From Homalodisca vitripennis (taxonomy: Eukaryota; Arthropoda; Insecta; Hemiptera; Cicadellidae): a stretch of 64,000 nt of DNA. A program made the position numbers and the translations under genes. The stretch spans positions 99,006,501 to 99,070,500 of the forward strand of contig NC_060213.1 in the NCBI RefSeq assembly GCF_021130785.1. Reading direction: 5' to 3'. Under the pieces are notes generated by a model, which saw only the letters and a list, made by a program, of their open reading frames with translations, ran no database searches and was not told the DNA's origin. Shown here piece by piece: positions 1 to 11,375 of the stretch (position 1 is its first letter; the number at the start of each line of letters is the position of its first letter).

Positions 1-1400
1 TAATTCCATATGTTCTGAGGTTTTAAAAGTCACTCACCACTGATTAATAAATATTTTTGTCTCCAGGCGCTATTGACGAGGAATGCATTACAAGAATGTA
101 TTGCAGATATTGCCTCGCTATTAATGAAGGCAAAACTGTATGGATATAAAATCTAATGGAATTATTATTTACCATGTCAACAAATCTTGATATAGCCGAT
201 ATTTATTCTTGTTTTAGTTTTTATAGTGTCTACATTGCTACAGTTACATTATTTTAATGTTAGTTCATTACAGTTTATTACTTTACACTTACATTAAGTT
301 TATTATCTTCTTCATAGTTTATACAAATATAATTGTTATTATTATTTGAATTTTGTCACTATTGTTACCTAGTACATGATTTTATACTATTAGCGATGCC
401 AAACAAATAGTTATTATTACCTAGTGTCAGTTTTTGTATTTGGAAATTGGTATATAATCATGACGCTGGAAATACTATTAGTCTATAAAATTGAATTCTA
501 TTTAGAATATCAAATAGTATTAAGAAATTGTTGTGGTGGAAGTTTGCTGTTGGATTGCAAATGCTTTAAACCTTGCAGTGATATTTCTGTCTACTAGTTT
601 TCTCGCATTCTCGTCTACTAGTATTACGATGGACCAATTATGTGGCATTTGTTACTAGTGTGGTTGCCAGATATGTCTAAATAAGCCTATATTGACTCGT
701 TATCCGAGTTATTATTATACTGGGGAGAATGGCAAAATATAGTCTTCAAGATACCTTTAAGTTAGGTTTCAAGTTAGCATATACTACAATCAAATGTACT
801 ACTTGCCATCATTTGTAATACATTAACTGACACAGAACCCCAAACCATAATTTATCGTTTAATTAAACAGGAAGGCTCTTTATGACATACATTGGATTTT
901 ACCAATCTAACAATACATATAAAGCAAATATTATTATATTGTCTCTCTTTTAATTATCACTTTTAAGTCAGTTAGCTGTTGTTATTTAGTGAAGCATGAA
1001 CGTTGTTTAGATTGTTCCAAAATTTAACATTCTGTATGCCCACATGTTTTTATTTGTAATCCGTACATATCCTGGGCAGTAAAATTAAAGTAATGTCCTG
1101 AACCTAAATATTGTACTTGATTTAATAACAACCGCTTATATCTGAGATTAAAGGTTCCTCTTCAAAAACTAACATTTATTAGTGATTACTGATATATGCG
1201 TACTGCATGAAATTTTTTATATAAAGAATTTACATAGGTGATTCTATCTTGCTGTCTAATTTATAATTTTCTATATCATTCCAAATTACAAGTAAATTAC
1301 GTTAGAAATTTAAAAATAATATTTAATAAATAACTAATATATAACAAGTAACTATAACGTAATGCAATAAAATAATATGCCCGTATTAACAAAAAGGAAC
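1..1400 (+). repeat. Segmental block A, copy 1
   Basis: Homologous to 40605-41302 plus 43326-44530 and to 53800-54390 plus 55376-56426. Landmarks are A-A-A-A-G-T-C-A-C-T near 30, G-C-A-G-A-T-A-T-T-G-C-C-T-C near 102, and the G-T-T-A-T-T-T-A-G-T-G-A-A run near 980. It has no LINE at the place where copy 2 carries one. No coding potential was recognised. From 1401 to about 1925 I see only AT-rich unique sequence. Confidence 0.6.
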
Positions 1401-1925
1401 AAATTTACACCAAATATATGTCTTAAATAATCTAATATAATTCCAAGTTGCACTTATGTGTAATGCGTTCATTTTCTATCAGCGTTTTATTGTGGTCTCT
1501 CTTGTGCATTCAGAAATGCTGTATACTTTATTTGTTGCACAAAATGGGAAATGTTTGGCGTTATACAATATAAGTATAAAGGTATATAAGTAAAAAATTC
1601 AGGAACTAAAAGCAACTGCATATATATCACCTCACTTTCAATGGGCTGGGAGCAGCCTTATTACGTAAAACAACAATAATTACTCTGCTATAATAGGTAT
1701 CTTTGTCGCCTTTTCCTGATATTTCCATGGTTGGCGCTCAAATGGTGTATGACAGACAAGTTTTGATAGTTTTATTGTTTAAATTGAGTTGAGGTCGTAC
1801 CAGAGTGGATGTTACAACGTATCCCTACTGAGTAGTTTCAACGAGTTTTATCCAATATTATTATGTCCTTATAGGGCTATCTTATATATAAACGCATTAA
1901 TAAGGTGTCACACTACACAACACTG

Positions 1926-2870
1926 AAAGAAAACTCCAGCATGATGAGCAAATGTTATTTTATAAGAGCATTCACACATGCAATGTTCTAGTGACGTGTG
2001 AGGAAGTGTGACAATGTCACCCGCACGTGGCTGTTTCGGTGAAGACAAGTTCATTCGAGTCCTCTGTAACTCCGCTTAGTATTTTGTTACGCATGACTGA
2101 GACTAAGAACTAATGCTGTGCCTTTCTCGTGCCGTTGCTGTCAGGTATGTAAGAACACCCTGCTGTACCAGTGATGTTGCCATATCAGCTTGTGTAAATA
2201 TGACCATTGTGGATGTACAAACAGCTGTACATGCATCAAAACTCCATGGAGAACGTTAGTTAAAACTACAACTATTCTCCGCCTGTGAATAGTGCACCTG
2301 ATGGATTCTCATTATTGCAGTTATCCTGGTATATATAAACCTTGATAGACAATATTGAAGTGTAATCTATTCATAAGGAATCAAACAGGTTAAGGAACCT
2401 GTTTAATCAAAGGCCAGTCTTTATATTATTTTTTATTATTTAAACTACAACTTTTTCTGTAAAATATTGTACATTAAAGAATAACTAGGAACTCAATACC
2501 ATCAACTACACTGCAATATGTTTGTAATCTTTTAATTGTTCCAGTTCATATTAATTTAAACAGAATTTTTATTGAAATAAAAACACAAGAATTGTTTTAC
2601 GTAATAATTAAGAAAAATATACATATTTCAATGTTTTTATAACTTACAGCTGGATAATTAATTATTGTGTATAGTTTTCTATCCATTTTTAAGCCATGTT
2701 TAATTTTTACACAGCATAGAAAAATAATTTTAGTGTATTGTTCTGTCACTTACAGATCAAACTGAAAATGACATAGGAGGTTCAATGGTATCTACCAACT
2801 CTTATTAGAAATGTTCCTTTGTCATGCATTTCACGACGTCATAACTATAGAAAAAAGGTAATCAGATTGC
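1926..2870 (-). repeat. Segmental block D, inverted copy
   Basis: The reverse complement matches 32570-33386 and, in part, 52990-53485. Landmarks read on the minus strand are A-T-G-A-C-G-T-C-G-T-G-A-A-A-T near 2840, and A-C-A-G-C-T-G-T near 2225. It is the downstream part of the GR unit, inverted here together with GR copy 1. No coding function is apparent. Confidence 0.55.
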
Positions 2871-2876
2871 TTTATA

Positions 2877-2877
2877 C

Positions 2878-2964
<87 letters not shown>
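2877..2964. repeat. Compound (TA)n-(CA)n-(TA)n microsatellite
   Basis: Direct reading shows TA dinucleotides, about 12 CA units and then a long TA run. No function is implied. Confidence 0.95.
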
Positions 2965-2967
<3 letters not shown>

Positions 2968-3439
2968 GCAATAAAAACATTTAAAACAGATTTGAAAAAT
3001 GTTAACACCAAAAAATTTTTAAATGTAGAATTATCATAAACATGTCTACATTTTCAAAACATTACGTCTTTCAAACGTAAAAAATAGAATTTTTTATGTA
3101 CAAACTTTTACTCATAGTAAAGAATAAGAATATAAGAAAAATAATATTTATTCCTCTTACAAAAACAAAAAAATTTAAACAAACGTAAGGAAACATTATA
3201 TACAAATCTTATTAATACTAACACAATCATTACTTTAAAAAATTAAAATAAAACAATACTCATTACTATAAGCGAGTTTAACTGAAAGAATTGAAAAATG
3301 TGCATAATAAAAAACGTGAAATCATTTTTGTACTCCTTTTGTTTAAATGCCTTAGTTCTCTTGCCATTTGAAAACGAACTATGCGATACCTATTTGAAAG
3401 AATAAAACTAAAATCAAACAAGAGTAATCCGCCAACAAG

Positions 3440-3910
3440 AGTATAAACTTTGTTAAACTGTTAAAGACTTTGGGTAAGCACGGCTTGGAAATCTTAGTAC
3501 GGATAGAGAGAAGGCTCTAAGTGTCTTCTAAGTAAGCTAATGTTTTCTAAGTTGAAGGTAGAAAAGTAGCATGCTTCTAAGGTTAATTCTTTTAATTTTC
3601 TTAAAATTGTGTTAATCTCTAATATAAATGTGTTTGCAAGTTTTTTTTATAAGGTACAAAAACTAGTAAAAAAGACATAAAATGATCAGTAGAGGTAATA
3701 CCAAACGACTTAAATTACATTTTTCACAGAATACAGGAATTGTAATTAAATATCCTGGAAACATTCTTATTCAATAATACTTGAATTTCTTTTCAAAAAT
3801 AATAATTTTGTGTCATCAGTGGTACCTTTGAACAGAAAACAAGTAGCTATGGCAGTTATGTTAGATTGAACAACACTATATTGTCTATAAACTCAGATGT
3901 CATTCGAAGT
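3440..3910 (-). repeat. Shared 3' flank of GR copy 1
   Basis: The downstream region is homologous to the 3' flanks at 16980-17444 (-), 31797-32250 (+) and 50089-50520 (+). The shared landmark is a stretch, C-A-T-G-C-T then T-A-G-A-A-A-A-C-A-T-T, followed by A-G-A-G-C-C-T-T-C-T-C-T-C-T, about 300-400 bp after the stop. It is part of the duplicated unit and may hold the 3' UTR. No clear AATAAA was found close to the stop. Confidence 0.6.
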
Positions 3911-5107
3911 TTAATTCTTCTCGTTCTGATTCTGGAACTGAATCAAAATTACTAAATAGGTGGTCACTGCTCCTGCCATCTTAGTTAGGATATTGTTTTT
4001 AATTTTAAAGAGATTCTCAGCAGAAAATATCGGTCTATCTTTAGTTACTTGTAGAAGGAACCTCTCCAATTGTGTCCTCATAGCAGGATCAATATCCTTA
4101 TGGATAGTCTTGCATATCGTCATCATAGTGCAGTCAGCTGACTTAGTGACGTCAGAGGCAGATCGAACCATCACCACCATGTAACTAACACTAAGTAAAG
4201 CCCAGGTGAATGAACATATAAACTCTATGTCTCCTGACTCATAAGTCAAGAGAGCATAGAATAGATCGAATACGATACTGAAGAACAAAAATGAGATAGT
4301 GGCCATCAGCTGGTCGCAATAGAAGGCATTCGCCTGGTGTACAGCATCAACCAGTAACCAGTAGATGTCCATCAGAGATTCCAACTCACACTTTTGTGAG
4401 TTAGAACTTTGTTGTGATATTTCAATATATGGCATATACTGATTTTCCATTAGTCGTCCAAAACACTGTCGGGCTAGTTCCTGCTCGATCTTGATGCTGA
4501 TGTATTTAAAACTTTTAGACAGATATTGAGTGACATCGGTGAAATTAACAAATAAAGAAGTTAGCCGAAATATAGTAGCTAAGTAAGACACATAACATAT
4601 TAAAATCATTACTTGATTTTCCACCTCAGTTATTGTAGTTATTCCCCATTTAGCTACATCGTACGTAACAAGGGCTGCAGGGACAAAGTAGGCTACTGAG
4701 AATCTGATGTTTATTCTGGATTCCGAAGGCCGATTCCTAATATCACTCCAAGTGTTCTCGACACTCTCCACTATTTTGTGGAAGTTAACAAAACACTGGT
4801 ATTTTCTGATATTGCTGACAAAGACAACGACTGATGTCAATGTCAAACAGGAAAATTCCAGAATCATTACGGCTGTGCTAGTATTAGTGGTCCAATAAGA
4901 GGGCAAGGTGGCCAGAGCATTTAGGTGTTGTAGATACATCCAATAATACGGTAGTGTCGATTGAGCTGCTGTAGATATCAAACCCCATGTGAACCAAGAT
5001 AGGGAAAATCTTAGTCCTTGCCCTTCGTTTGGCTCAGAACAGTTGCTCAGAAAAAATCCCCCAAAAACATGGCTGGTTAAAAGTACTTCTTTTGAAAAAA
5101 CCTGCAT
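3911..5107 (-). CDS. Gustatory receptor (7tm_7 family), intact single-exon copy 1
   Basis: Encodes a 398-residue predicted seven-transmembrane chemoreceptor of the insect GR family; the ligand cannot be inferred. The frame is uninterrupted. About seven hydrophobic segments can be seen, and the C-terminus carries T-Y-L-V-I-L-I-Q-F, the family signature TYhhhhhQF near the end of TM7. Length is typical for the family (about 350-450 residues). An ATG 42 bp further upstream is in frame (5149), but the ATG at 5107 is preferred because every paralogue in the window starts with M-(Q/H/E)-V-(F/L)-S-K at this point. It differs from the 399-residue paralogues by one missing residue after the S-G-D of the loop before TM6. 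About 200 bp of upstream and 450 bp of downstream sequence is shared with the other copies. No intron is needed anywhere in the coding region. It lies on the opposite strand to the intact copies at 30.6 and 48.9 kb. Family assignment rests on recalled family features, not a search. Confidence 0.9.
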   Translation of the reverse strand: MQVFSKEVLLTSHVFGGFFLSNCSEPNEGQGLRFSLSWFTWGLISTAAQSTLPYYWMYLQHLNALATLPSYWTTNTSTAVMILEFSCLTLTSVVVFVSNIRKYQCFVNFHKIVESVENTWSDIRNRPSESRINIRFSVAYFVPAALVTYDVAKWGITTITEVENQVMILICYVSYLATIFRLTSLFVNFTDVTQYLSKSFKYISIKIEQELARQCFGRLMENQYMPYIEISQQSSNSQKCELESLMDIYWLLVDAVHQANAFYCDQLMATISFLFFSIVFDLFYALLTYESGDIEFICSFTWALLSVSYMVVMVRSASDVTKSADCTMMTICKTIHKDIDPAMRTQLERFLLQVTKDRPIFSAENLFKIKNNILTKMAGAVTTYLVILIQFQNQNEKN

Positions 5108-5600
5108 TCTGTAGAATTGTACGAATGATGCTTTGCTGTTTAATTGCACTACTCTTCAGTAAAAGTTGGTAACAACTATTGAGTTCTCTGTAACTTATTT
5201 TGAAACGTTCGACATTTTCTTCTTATAGAATTTTTCGTCATTGATTTCCCACTCGTTGCCATGCAATTTATTGTACATATGAGTACAATAATTCCATCAC
5301 TCTAAGTGATTCCTACTTTGTGTAAAATCGTGTCACAGTGAAATCTAATCAAAGTGGATTTCTACTGTAAATATAGATTACTGTCAATATCGTAAAACCT
5401 CTTAGATAGGAAATAAGTTTGATTTCATTAATTTAACGGCCTTTTTAATATAAAAAAATGTGTTCGTACCTACTGATGCACCAAATATTCCTTCAGGGGA
5501 ACATTTATAACTCACTTTGTTGTGAAAACAGCATTTTTAAATTTGTATAGATTTTAGGTGAGATCAAAGTGTTTTCTTTCAGATCATCCTTTGACTACCA
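5108..5600 (-). promoter_or_regulatory. Conserved 5' flank of GR copy 1
   Basis: The first 200-230 bp upstream of the start are recognisably shared with the flanks of all other GR copies. They include a G-G-A-A-T-C-A-C-T-T followed by an A-G-T-G-A-T-(G)-G-A-A-T-T-A-T-T-G-T-A run, then a C-A-A-C-G-A-G-T-G-G stretch, then A-A-A-A-T-(G/A)-T-C-G-A-(A/G)-C-G-T-T-(T) close to the gene. Conservation in noncoding DNA that has otherwise drifted makes this the best candidate for core promoter and chemosensory control elements. No canonical TATA box was identified. Confidence 0.5.
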
Positions 5601-5899
5601 AGTACAAATATAGATTAAAGTATTTGTGTTGTAACTTAAGAAACTCATTCCTACAATGGGTAATGTAAGAAGGATTGTATATTTTAAAATTAGCAACCCA
5701 ACAAATTCAAATATATCTAGCTTTGGAGTACCTTAAAAACTCTTGGACTTACGTTTATTATAATGTCCCACAGTAAAAAATGATCTCACTAAATACGATA
5801 TTATTAAAATGGTTTAAATCATGCATGACTTTCGGTGTTGCACCGCAAATCCCACACGTTTATATTATCTTAAAAATCATGTGCTCGCTTTCTTGTTAT

Positions 5900-7045
5900 T
5901 TTATTATGTACTTACAGTAATGGCTTTAAATGTTATAAGTTAGATACAAGATCTCACATTCTAAAATAAAATGTGGAAAAATGTTTGCAGGAGCCTAAGA
6001 ACCGGCTTTAACTCGATCATATTTCAATTATAAGTTTGACAAAAGAGGACTTAAGTGAAACAACTGAAGAAGCCAGTGGCTTTGTTTGCATTAATTCAAC
6101 GCTGATGGAACTTGGCGTTTTGCATTTTCACGCTTAGATACTATAATATTGAACATGACCTGGCAAAGGGTTGTTAAAATTCTGAATCGTAGTTTTTTCA
6201 AAGGTGAATTGCTTTTATAAGTGTACATAATAAATATATATACAGTGCTTGTATTGGATTTATAGTGGGATTCAATGTAATTAATCTGTATATAAGAGAC
6301 ATACATTACATCATACGACAATCCATAAGTAACAACATTTAGTTTACCTCCTCGGGTGTGCTTATACAGTGATATTTCTGGATACTGCCGCTGGGATATA
6401 CACTGTCACTTATGGGTTTTCACATTTTAGTAAAAAGTTGTAAGTTCCAATGCATCATGGATTTTGTCATCGATTGGGCATTTTACCACCAATACTTAGT
6501 AAAGCATATCGATATATTTTGGAATATAAAATTATTAACCATCTACGTAGAAAGAAAATTAGGGCTAAATGCATTTTAGGTAGAACAATGTACGTGTACA
6601 TGTTAGAATAGATGTTTTCCGATTTTTTAAGAATTCATAGGGCTTGAGGATGGAGCTCTTCCCCAATGGAACAGTGACTAGTCTCTTCGTCAGTGATGGA
6701 AAGCTACTAAAAAAAATAAGAATTGGGTCTTAACTTCCGGTCATAAATAGATATAGAGGGAAAGACTTTTTATAGTCGGCCTTTGTTAAGGAGTTATTGT
6801 ATGTCCCACCTTTACCGGGAAAACCGTGTCGCTGTTGTGGTGCATTCTGTAACACAAGACATACTTATCGATCATGACTCGGACGTGTTTGGCCCTCGCT
6901 TAGATGTTTGCCATACAACCTGTGTTTTAATACATATTTCACATATTTATCCTGACAAAAACCTTTTTCTTTTCATTAGAAGAAATAAATCTGATTTTAC
7001 AATTTTATGGACAAGGATTTATAGTAAAGTAGATTGTTAATTTTC
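5900..7045 (+). repeat. Segmental block E, copy 1 (contains exon-like relic)
   Basis: Homologous in order to 24105-25140, to 29535-30100 (internally deleted) and to 46940-48230. Landmarks are T-A-C-T-G-C-C-G-C-T-G-G-G-A-T near 6384, G-T-A-C-A-T-G-T-T-A-G-A-A near 6596, and C-A-T-G-A-C-T-C-G-G-A-C-G-T near 6874, followed by a TA microsatellite. In the + strand units this block precedes the GR on the same strand. Here the neighbouring GR is on the other strand, so the order has been rearranged. A short open frame at 6783-7040 is only part of this repeat. Confidence 0.65.
5918..6137 (+). pseudogene. Terminal-exon-like relic, copy 1
   Basis: Preceded by a good splice acceptor (T/A-rich tract, then T-T-A-C-A-G at 5912-5917). 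The following sequence aligns with the open exon-like frame at 47064-47280, including the same terminal H-F-H-A-stop (TAG at 6135-6137). The coding frame is shifted by about one base near 6045 relative to the 47-kb copy. An ancestral frame through K-E-D-L-S-E-T-T-E-E-A-(G)-G-F-V is visible. The gene of origin was not recognised. Confidence 0.45.
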
Positions 7046-7048
7046 CAA

Positions 7049-7051
<3 letters not shown>

Positions 7052-7117
<66 letters not shown>
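7052..7117. repeat. (TA)n microsatellite
   Basis: An uninterrupted TA run of about 66 bp. It follows the block E landmark, as do shorter TA runs at 29904 and 48226. Confidence 0.95.
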
Positions 7118-7119
<2 letters not shown>

Positions 7120-9290
7120 TTGTTTACACAAAATTTCCTTATTTTACAATGTTTAAAATATATAGAAAAGTTTTATATACTCGTTCCTTACACTTATTAC
7201 AATTATTTTTATTATGCTACAAATGACAGGCTCAGTCTTTTAAGAGACGTTTTAAGTAACCATTTTTTTAAATGGTTCTCAATTTTATTTTAATCTAAAT
7301 AAAAATAAACCTTAAAATATTGACACTTTAAACTTTAAAATATACGTTACTGGTGATTGTATGACAGTAGTAAATTATATTGTACAAGCTTAAAAATTGA
7401 TAAATTTGTAATCTTCTTATCTATCTATCCGTATCTAAATTTTGTTAATCTCCACAAACAATGACAGTAATAACCAAATGTAATACGCCGTTGCGTTATA
7501 CACAGACTTGTTAAAGAAGGAGTAAATACAGAAAAATCCATGTTTTTGTTAGCATGTATCATTTTAATATGCCCAAAGGGATAGGTTTCGCCGGACGCGT
7601 TGATTAGATGGCATGAATGTATAGATTGTTATTAAATTATTTATTTGTTCTTGACTTAAAGTCGCTATGATGATACGGGTCTGTTAGAGTTTTGCACTCA
7701 CTGTACTGCAATTGCACTAACTACTTAATTTAAAAGTACTGCAGATTGTTTTAAATGTTCCTAAAGAACATGGATTTTTTATATAATACATATTTCGAAT
7801 CAAGTGGTTACAGCGGTAACTCTATGGTTCATTTGTTGGCTGCGAACTAGCAAAGCCTATCATTTTCAGTACATCTTAATTTTCCATATAAGTATCTATC
7901 ACTAACAAGCGTTTATACAATAAATATCCCGGATGAATAAATACCAAATATTAATTATTATTATAAGTCAACTAAATATACTTTATTTACAAGGTACTAT
8001 TAATGAAAACACAAAAAGAGTTTCAATTATTCACGTAGTTTAAAATAATAGCTAATAAATTTTGCAAAAACTAATTTGTGTCTACGATTTTATAAAACAA
8101 AGATTGCATCTTAATTAGATTATAAATCGTATTACGCAGAAAACAAAAGGTAATGACATCTCATGGAAATTAGATTTCTTATCAGCAGGTAAATATAATT
8201 TTGGTGTAGACAGTGGTCGAAGGTTTTCTTTGTTCTCTACACTTTATCTAGATATTTTATATGTATATTGCGTCATTATTAGAATTCCATCATGAATTGA
8301 CCAACATTTAATGGACCCGTATCAATAATTATTTTTAAATAAATACAGAGGGATTGTTTTAATATAATTTTCTTTCTACTGTTCGACTACTAGTTTAAGT
8401 TATGGTTGAATAAAACGTAGCATAATACAAGCCAATCAATAATTTAAAAAATAGTTACTACCATTTTAAGGTTTATACGTAATCAAACAGAAGTTAAAAA
8501 TAAGTATTTACGATTACATACATATTAGTAACAATAATATGTCTCATAGATCATAATACAGACAGATCATATTGTACCAGAAAACGTTAAATTGGGCAAG
8601 GACAATAATTAGAAAAAAGTACAATTTAGATCAATCAGATTGAATTAGCAGTGTATTATTTAATTAATACATAAGATGGAAAGCTGTTTTTTATTAACAT
8701 TGTTCGATCCATTTCCACTGCAATTAAATAATTTTGATTAGTTTAAAGAATTTACTTTTTTAATTCACACAATTATTTTATAGCATTGAATAAACGGTGA
8801 GTGTAAATAAAATAAAACAATGAAATATTTATCTGAATAAATGAAAGTAAATTAAACAAAGCCCACACTGTAGTATTAAAAGATTTCAAAGATTATCTAA
8901 TACATTATTTGAATAATACAAAAGGGAAGCTATCAAATGACTTACGTCTATATATAGGATTTAGTTTTTAAGCCATCATTTAGGTATAATTAGGTATTCA
9001 AATTGTTCAAATAAGTAATTGTTGTCACACTCATTTTCACTAAAACTACTGAAATCGAATAGCATGTTTCTTTAGTAAATTAAATTATTGAAAAAGAATT
9101 TCAAACCTTTATCACTTATCGTTGTTCTGACAAACGCAGACAAAGGTATTTTTACACTCATTAAAAACATTATTTTACAATTTAAGCGTAACCTTTTATA
9201 CCTAGTGTTTATTTTAAATAAATAAGGCGATATACAAGGACTGCAGAATAACCGTAGGAGGTAACCTTTGCTGGTTGACAATACAATTTT
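7118..9290. other. No gene recognised
   Basis: AT-rich sequence with only short open frames. I see no domain, RNA gene or repeat structure that I can support. Confidence 0.5.
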
Positions 9291-9300
9291 ACGTTTTGTA

Positions 9301-9372
9301 AATGAGGACAACTGAAACCACTGAAGAAGCCGGTGGCTTTGTGCGTATTAGTTATATGCTAACTGAAACTCT
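9301..9372 (+). pseudogene. Short scrap of the terminal-exon-like unit
   Basis: The stretch G-A-G-G-A-C-A-A-C-T-G-A-A-A-C-C followed by A-C-T-G-A-A-G-A-A-G-C-C-G-G-T-G-G matches the conserved core of the copies at 5918-6137, 24123-24310 and 47064-47280. Only the central 70 bp or so remains. Confidence 0.4.
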
Positions 9373-10800
9373 ACTACGGAACACAAATACAACACTTGTT
9401 GTAACATAATAACTGATTATTTAGATGAGATCCTAGCACAAGCATAGATAAAGAAATAGTTTTTTAATGCAACATGTAATTTATAATCCTAGACTAATAG
9501 TATATTGAGCCATCTGGCCGATACAGTTGTAATTTAAATGTTGCTTTCCTTGCACCTGATGCATCTAATAGAAGGTACTTAACAATTGGATTATTAGGAC
9601 TTTCCAATAACTTTTAAAACTATACCATTGTTTTTTATTTGTTCCAATCCAGGAAAAAAAGATTTCCTGATTATATCCCAATTTAGGAGCCTTCAAAACT
9701 ACGACAAGCTAATATACAAGGACTCGGAGTGTGTGCAGTTTAATTGTCATACAATATAAAATTGAGCGGAAAAAATTGAACGTTCATTAATTAGAGTCAA
9801 AGTCAAGTTAGTATTTATTTTAATAATCATTCATAATACAAAAGAAGCTGAAGAACAATCATTTCATATATTTAAAGTAAAATTAATTTTCTAATATGTT
9901 ATAAACACATAAAACTTATATACATTAAAAATAAAACTGTCCAACTATTTATCTTTTATTATTGCAATTATTTAGGCTAAATTAAAAGGTTTGAATTGAT
10001 ACAATAAAACTTGCTATACAGGTAAACAATTTCGATTACAATTAGATGGTTTTTTTAATATTTTCAGAAAACACTAGGAATATTTTGTTGAATTTAATAA
10101 TAAATAGAAGAACTTTTATGCACGTTATACGGAACTACATATTTTTCTTGTTGTCTCCTGAACGCAAAATATCAATACTCTTGTACCCTCTTTTGCTGTG
10201 TCATATACGGACAGTAATGTTTATTTTACTTAAGGAAAGCAAAAGTCAGGATTTCAATACGTATAATAACTGTTTGTCTTTCATTCCTTAGTTTAAAATT
10301 CAGTAAGAGCAATGTATATTTCGAAGAGATAATGGGGCTGTTCTTGACATTGTTAGTGTTACCAAACGTACTAATCTTACAAGCTAACATAATTACAAAA
10401 ATATTATAAAAAATAATAATTCTTGAAATTATAAAACAGTGCTTAAAGTATCAATTCTATATTAAAAATCAAAATACCAATTTTTTATAAAAGTAATAGC
10501 AATATATCTACCATATGTATGAAAGCGTTAACTGTAAAGATCGAACATATACTATAAGTTTGAAAATAAATTAAAAATATTATTATTTAGTCATTTTATT
10601 AGCTTAATTTTAACACAATCTAAAATAAAAATAAAGCCGCAATAAGTGTCATGTTTTATTTAATAACATGGCGAAATTCTGATGTATATTTTTACATGTA
10701 ATTTTATTCAAATCTTCAACCATACACGTTATAATTGAACTTAACAATTTGCAGAGAATTTCATAACGATAATTAGTGATATCATCTGAGAGAGGCATAA
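9373..10800. other. No gene recognised
   Basis: AT-rich noncoding sequence. The open frame at 10046-10291 shows no recognisable domain and is not claimed as a gene. Confidence 0.5.
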
Positions 10801-10819
10801 AATCATTAATCATCAATAT

Positions 10820-11000
10820 TTCAAAGTTATAAATAGATTAATTGGGTGTCAAAAACGAGAATAGTAAAGTTTAGTAAAGGAAAGAGTTATATGTGCTATG
10901 CAGGGTCAATTAGTAAACTTCAAATAAGAGTGTTTTGTAAGGAGCGTTTTGATATAAAGTAACACCTTTTTTTCAACAAACTTTTCTTAGCAAAAGATTC
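10820..11000 (+). repeat. Duplicated block H, copy 1
   Basis: Matches 14840-15010 (shared C-A-A-T-T-A-(G/A)-(T/C)-A-A-A-C-T-T-C-A then A-T-A-A-G-A-G-T-G-T-T). Noncoding duplicate of unknown origin. Confidence 0.5.
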
Positions 11001-11019
11001 TTGTAATTTTCATTACGTC

Positions 11020-11204
11020 CTTTGTTTGAAGGTTATTTTTGACGATTTAAGGATTGTGAAGGAAACAGGATTTTTCCGGACATTTGCCATCGTTCAGTGG
11101 AACAAGAAATCAGTAACAGTACGTCACTGAACGATGCAAAATGTCCGGATAAGTCATCTTTCCTTCACAATCCTTCAATCGTCAAAAATAACCTTCAAAC
11201 AAAG
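11020..11204. repeat. Long inverted repeat, 81-bp arms around a 24-bp spacer
   Basis: The left arm 11020-11099 starts C-T-T-T-G-T-T-T-G-A-A-G-G and ends C-G-T-T-C-A-G-T-G. The right arm 11124-11204 is its reverse complement with only a few mismatches and one or two small indels. The spacer is about 24 bp. The transcript would fold into a near-perfect hairpin of about 185 nt. It could be a MITE, a foldback scrap or a hairpin RNA source. It lies just left of a CA/TA microsatellite. Confidence 0.85.
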
Positions 11205-11287
11205 AATTGATTCTCAGTACGGACCCGGAACTAGTAAACAAATCAAAGACCTTGAGAGCTCGCATCTTCCTGACCTAGGCGTGCCAC

Positions 11288-11373
<86 letters not shown>
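11288..11373. repeat. (CA)n-(TA)n microsatellite
   Basis: About 21 CA units followed by about 22 TA units. The open frame across it (11134-11445) is a by-product of the dinucleotide repeat. Confidence 0.95.

Positions 11374-11375
<2 letters not shown>

Noticed and set aside
3960..4184. Open frame antisense to GR copy 1 (also 31523-31747 and 49833-50039 antisense to the other GRs)
   Set aside because: These mirror conserved receptor codons on the opposite strand in every copy. They are shadows of the GR C-terminal region and have no independent support.
6783..7293. Short frames before and through the TA microsatellite
   Set aside because: The first is repeated noncoding block E and is broken in the other copies. 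The second is a TA dinucleotide artefact (Y-I repeats).
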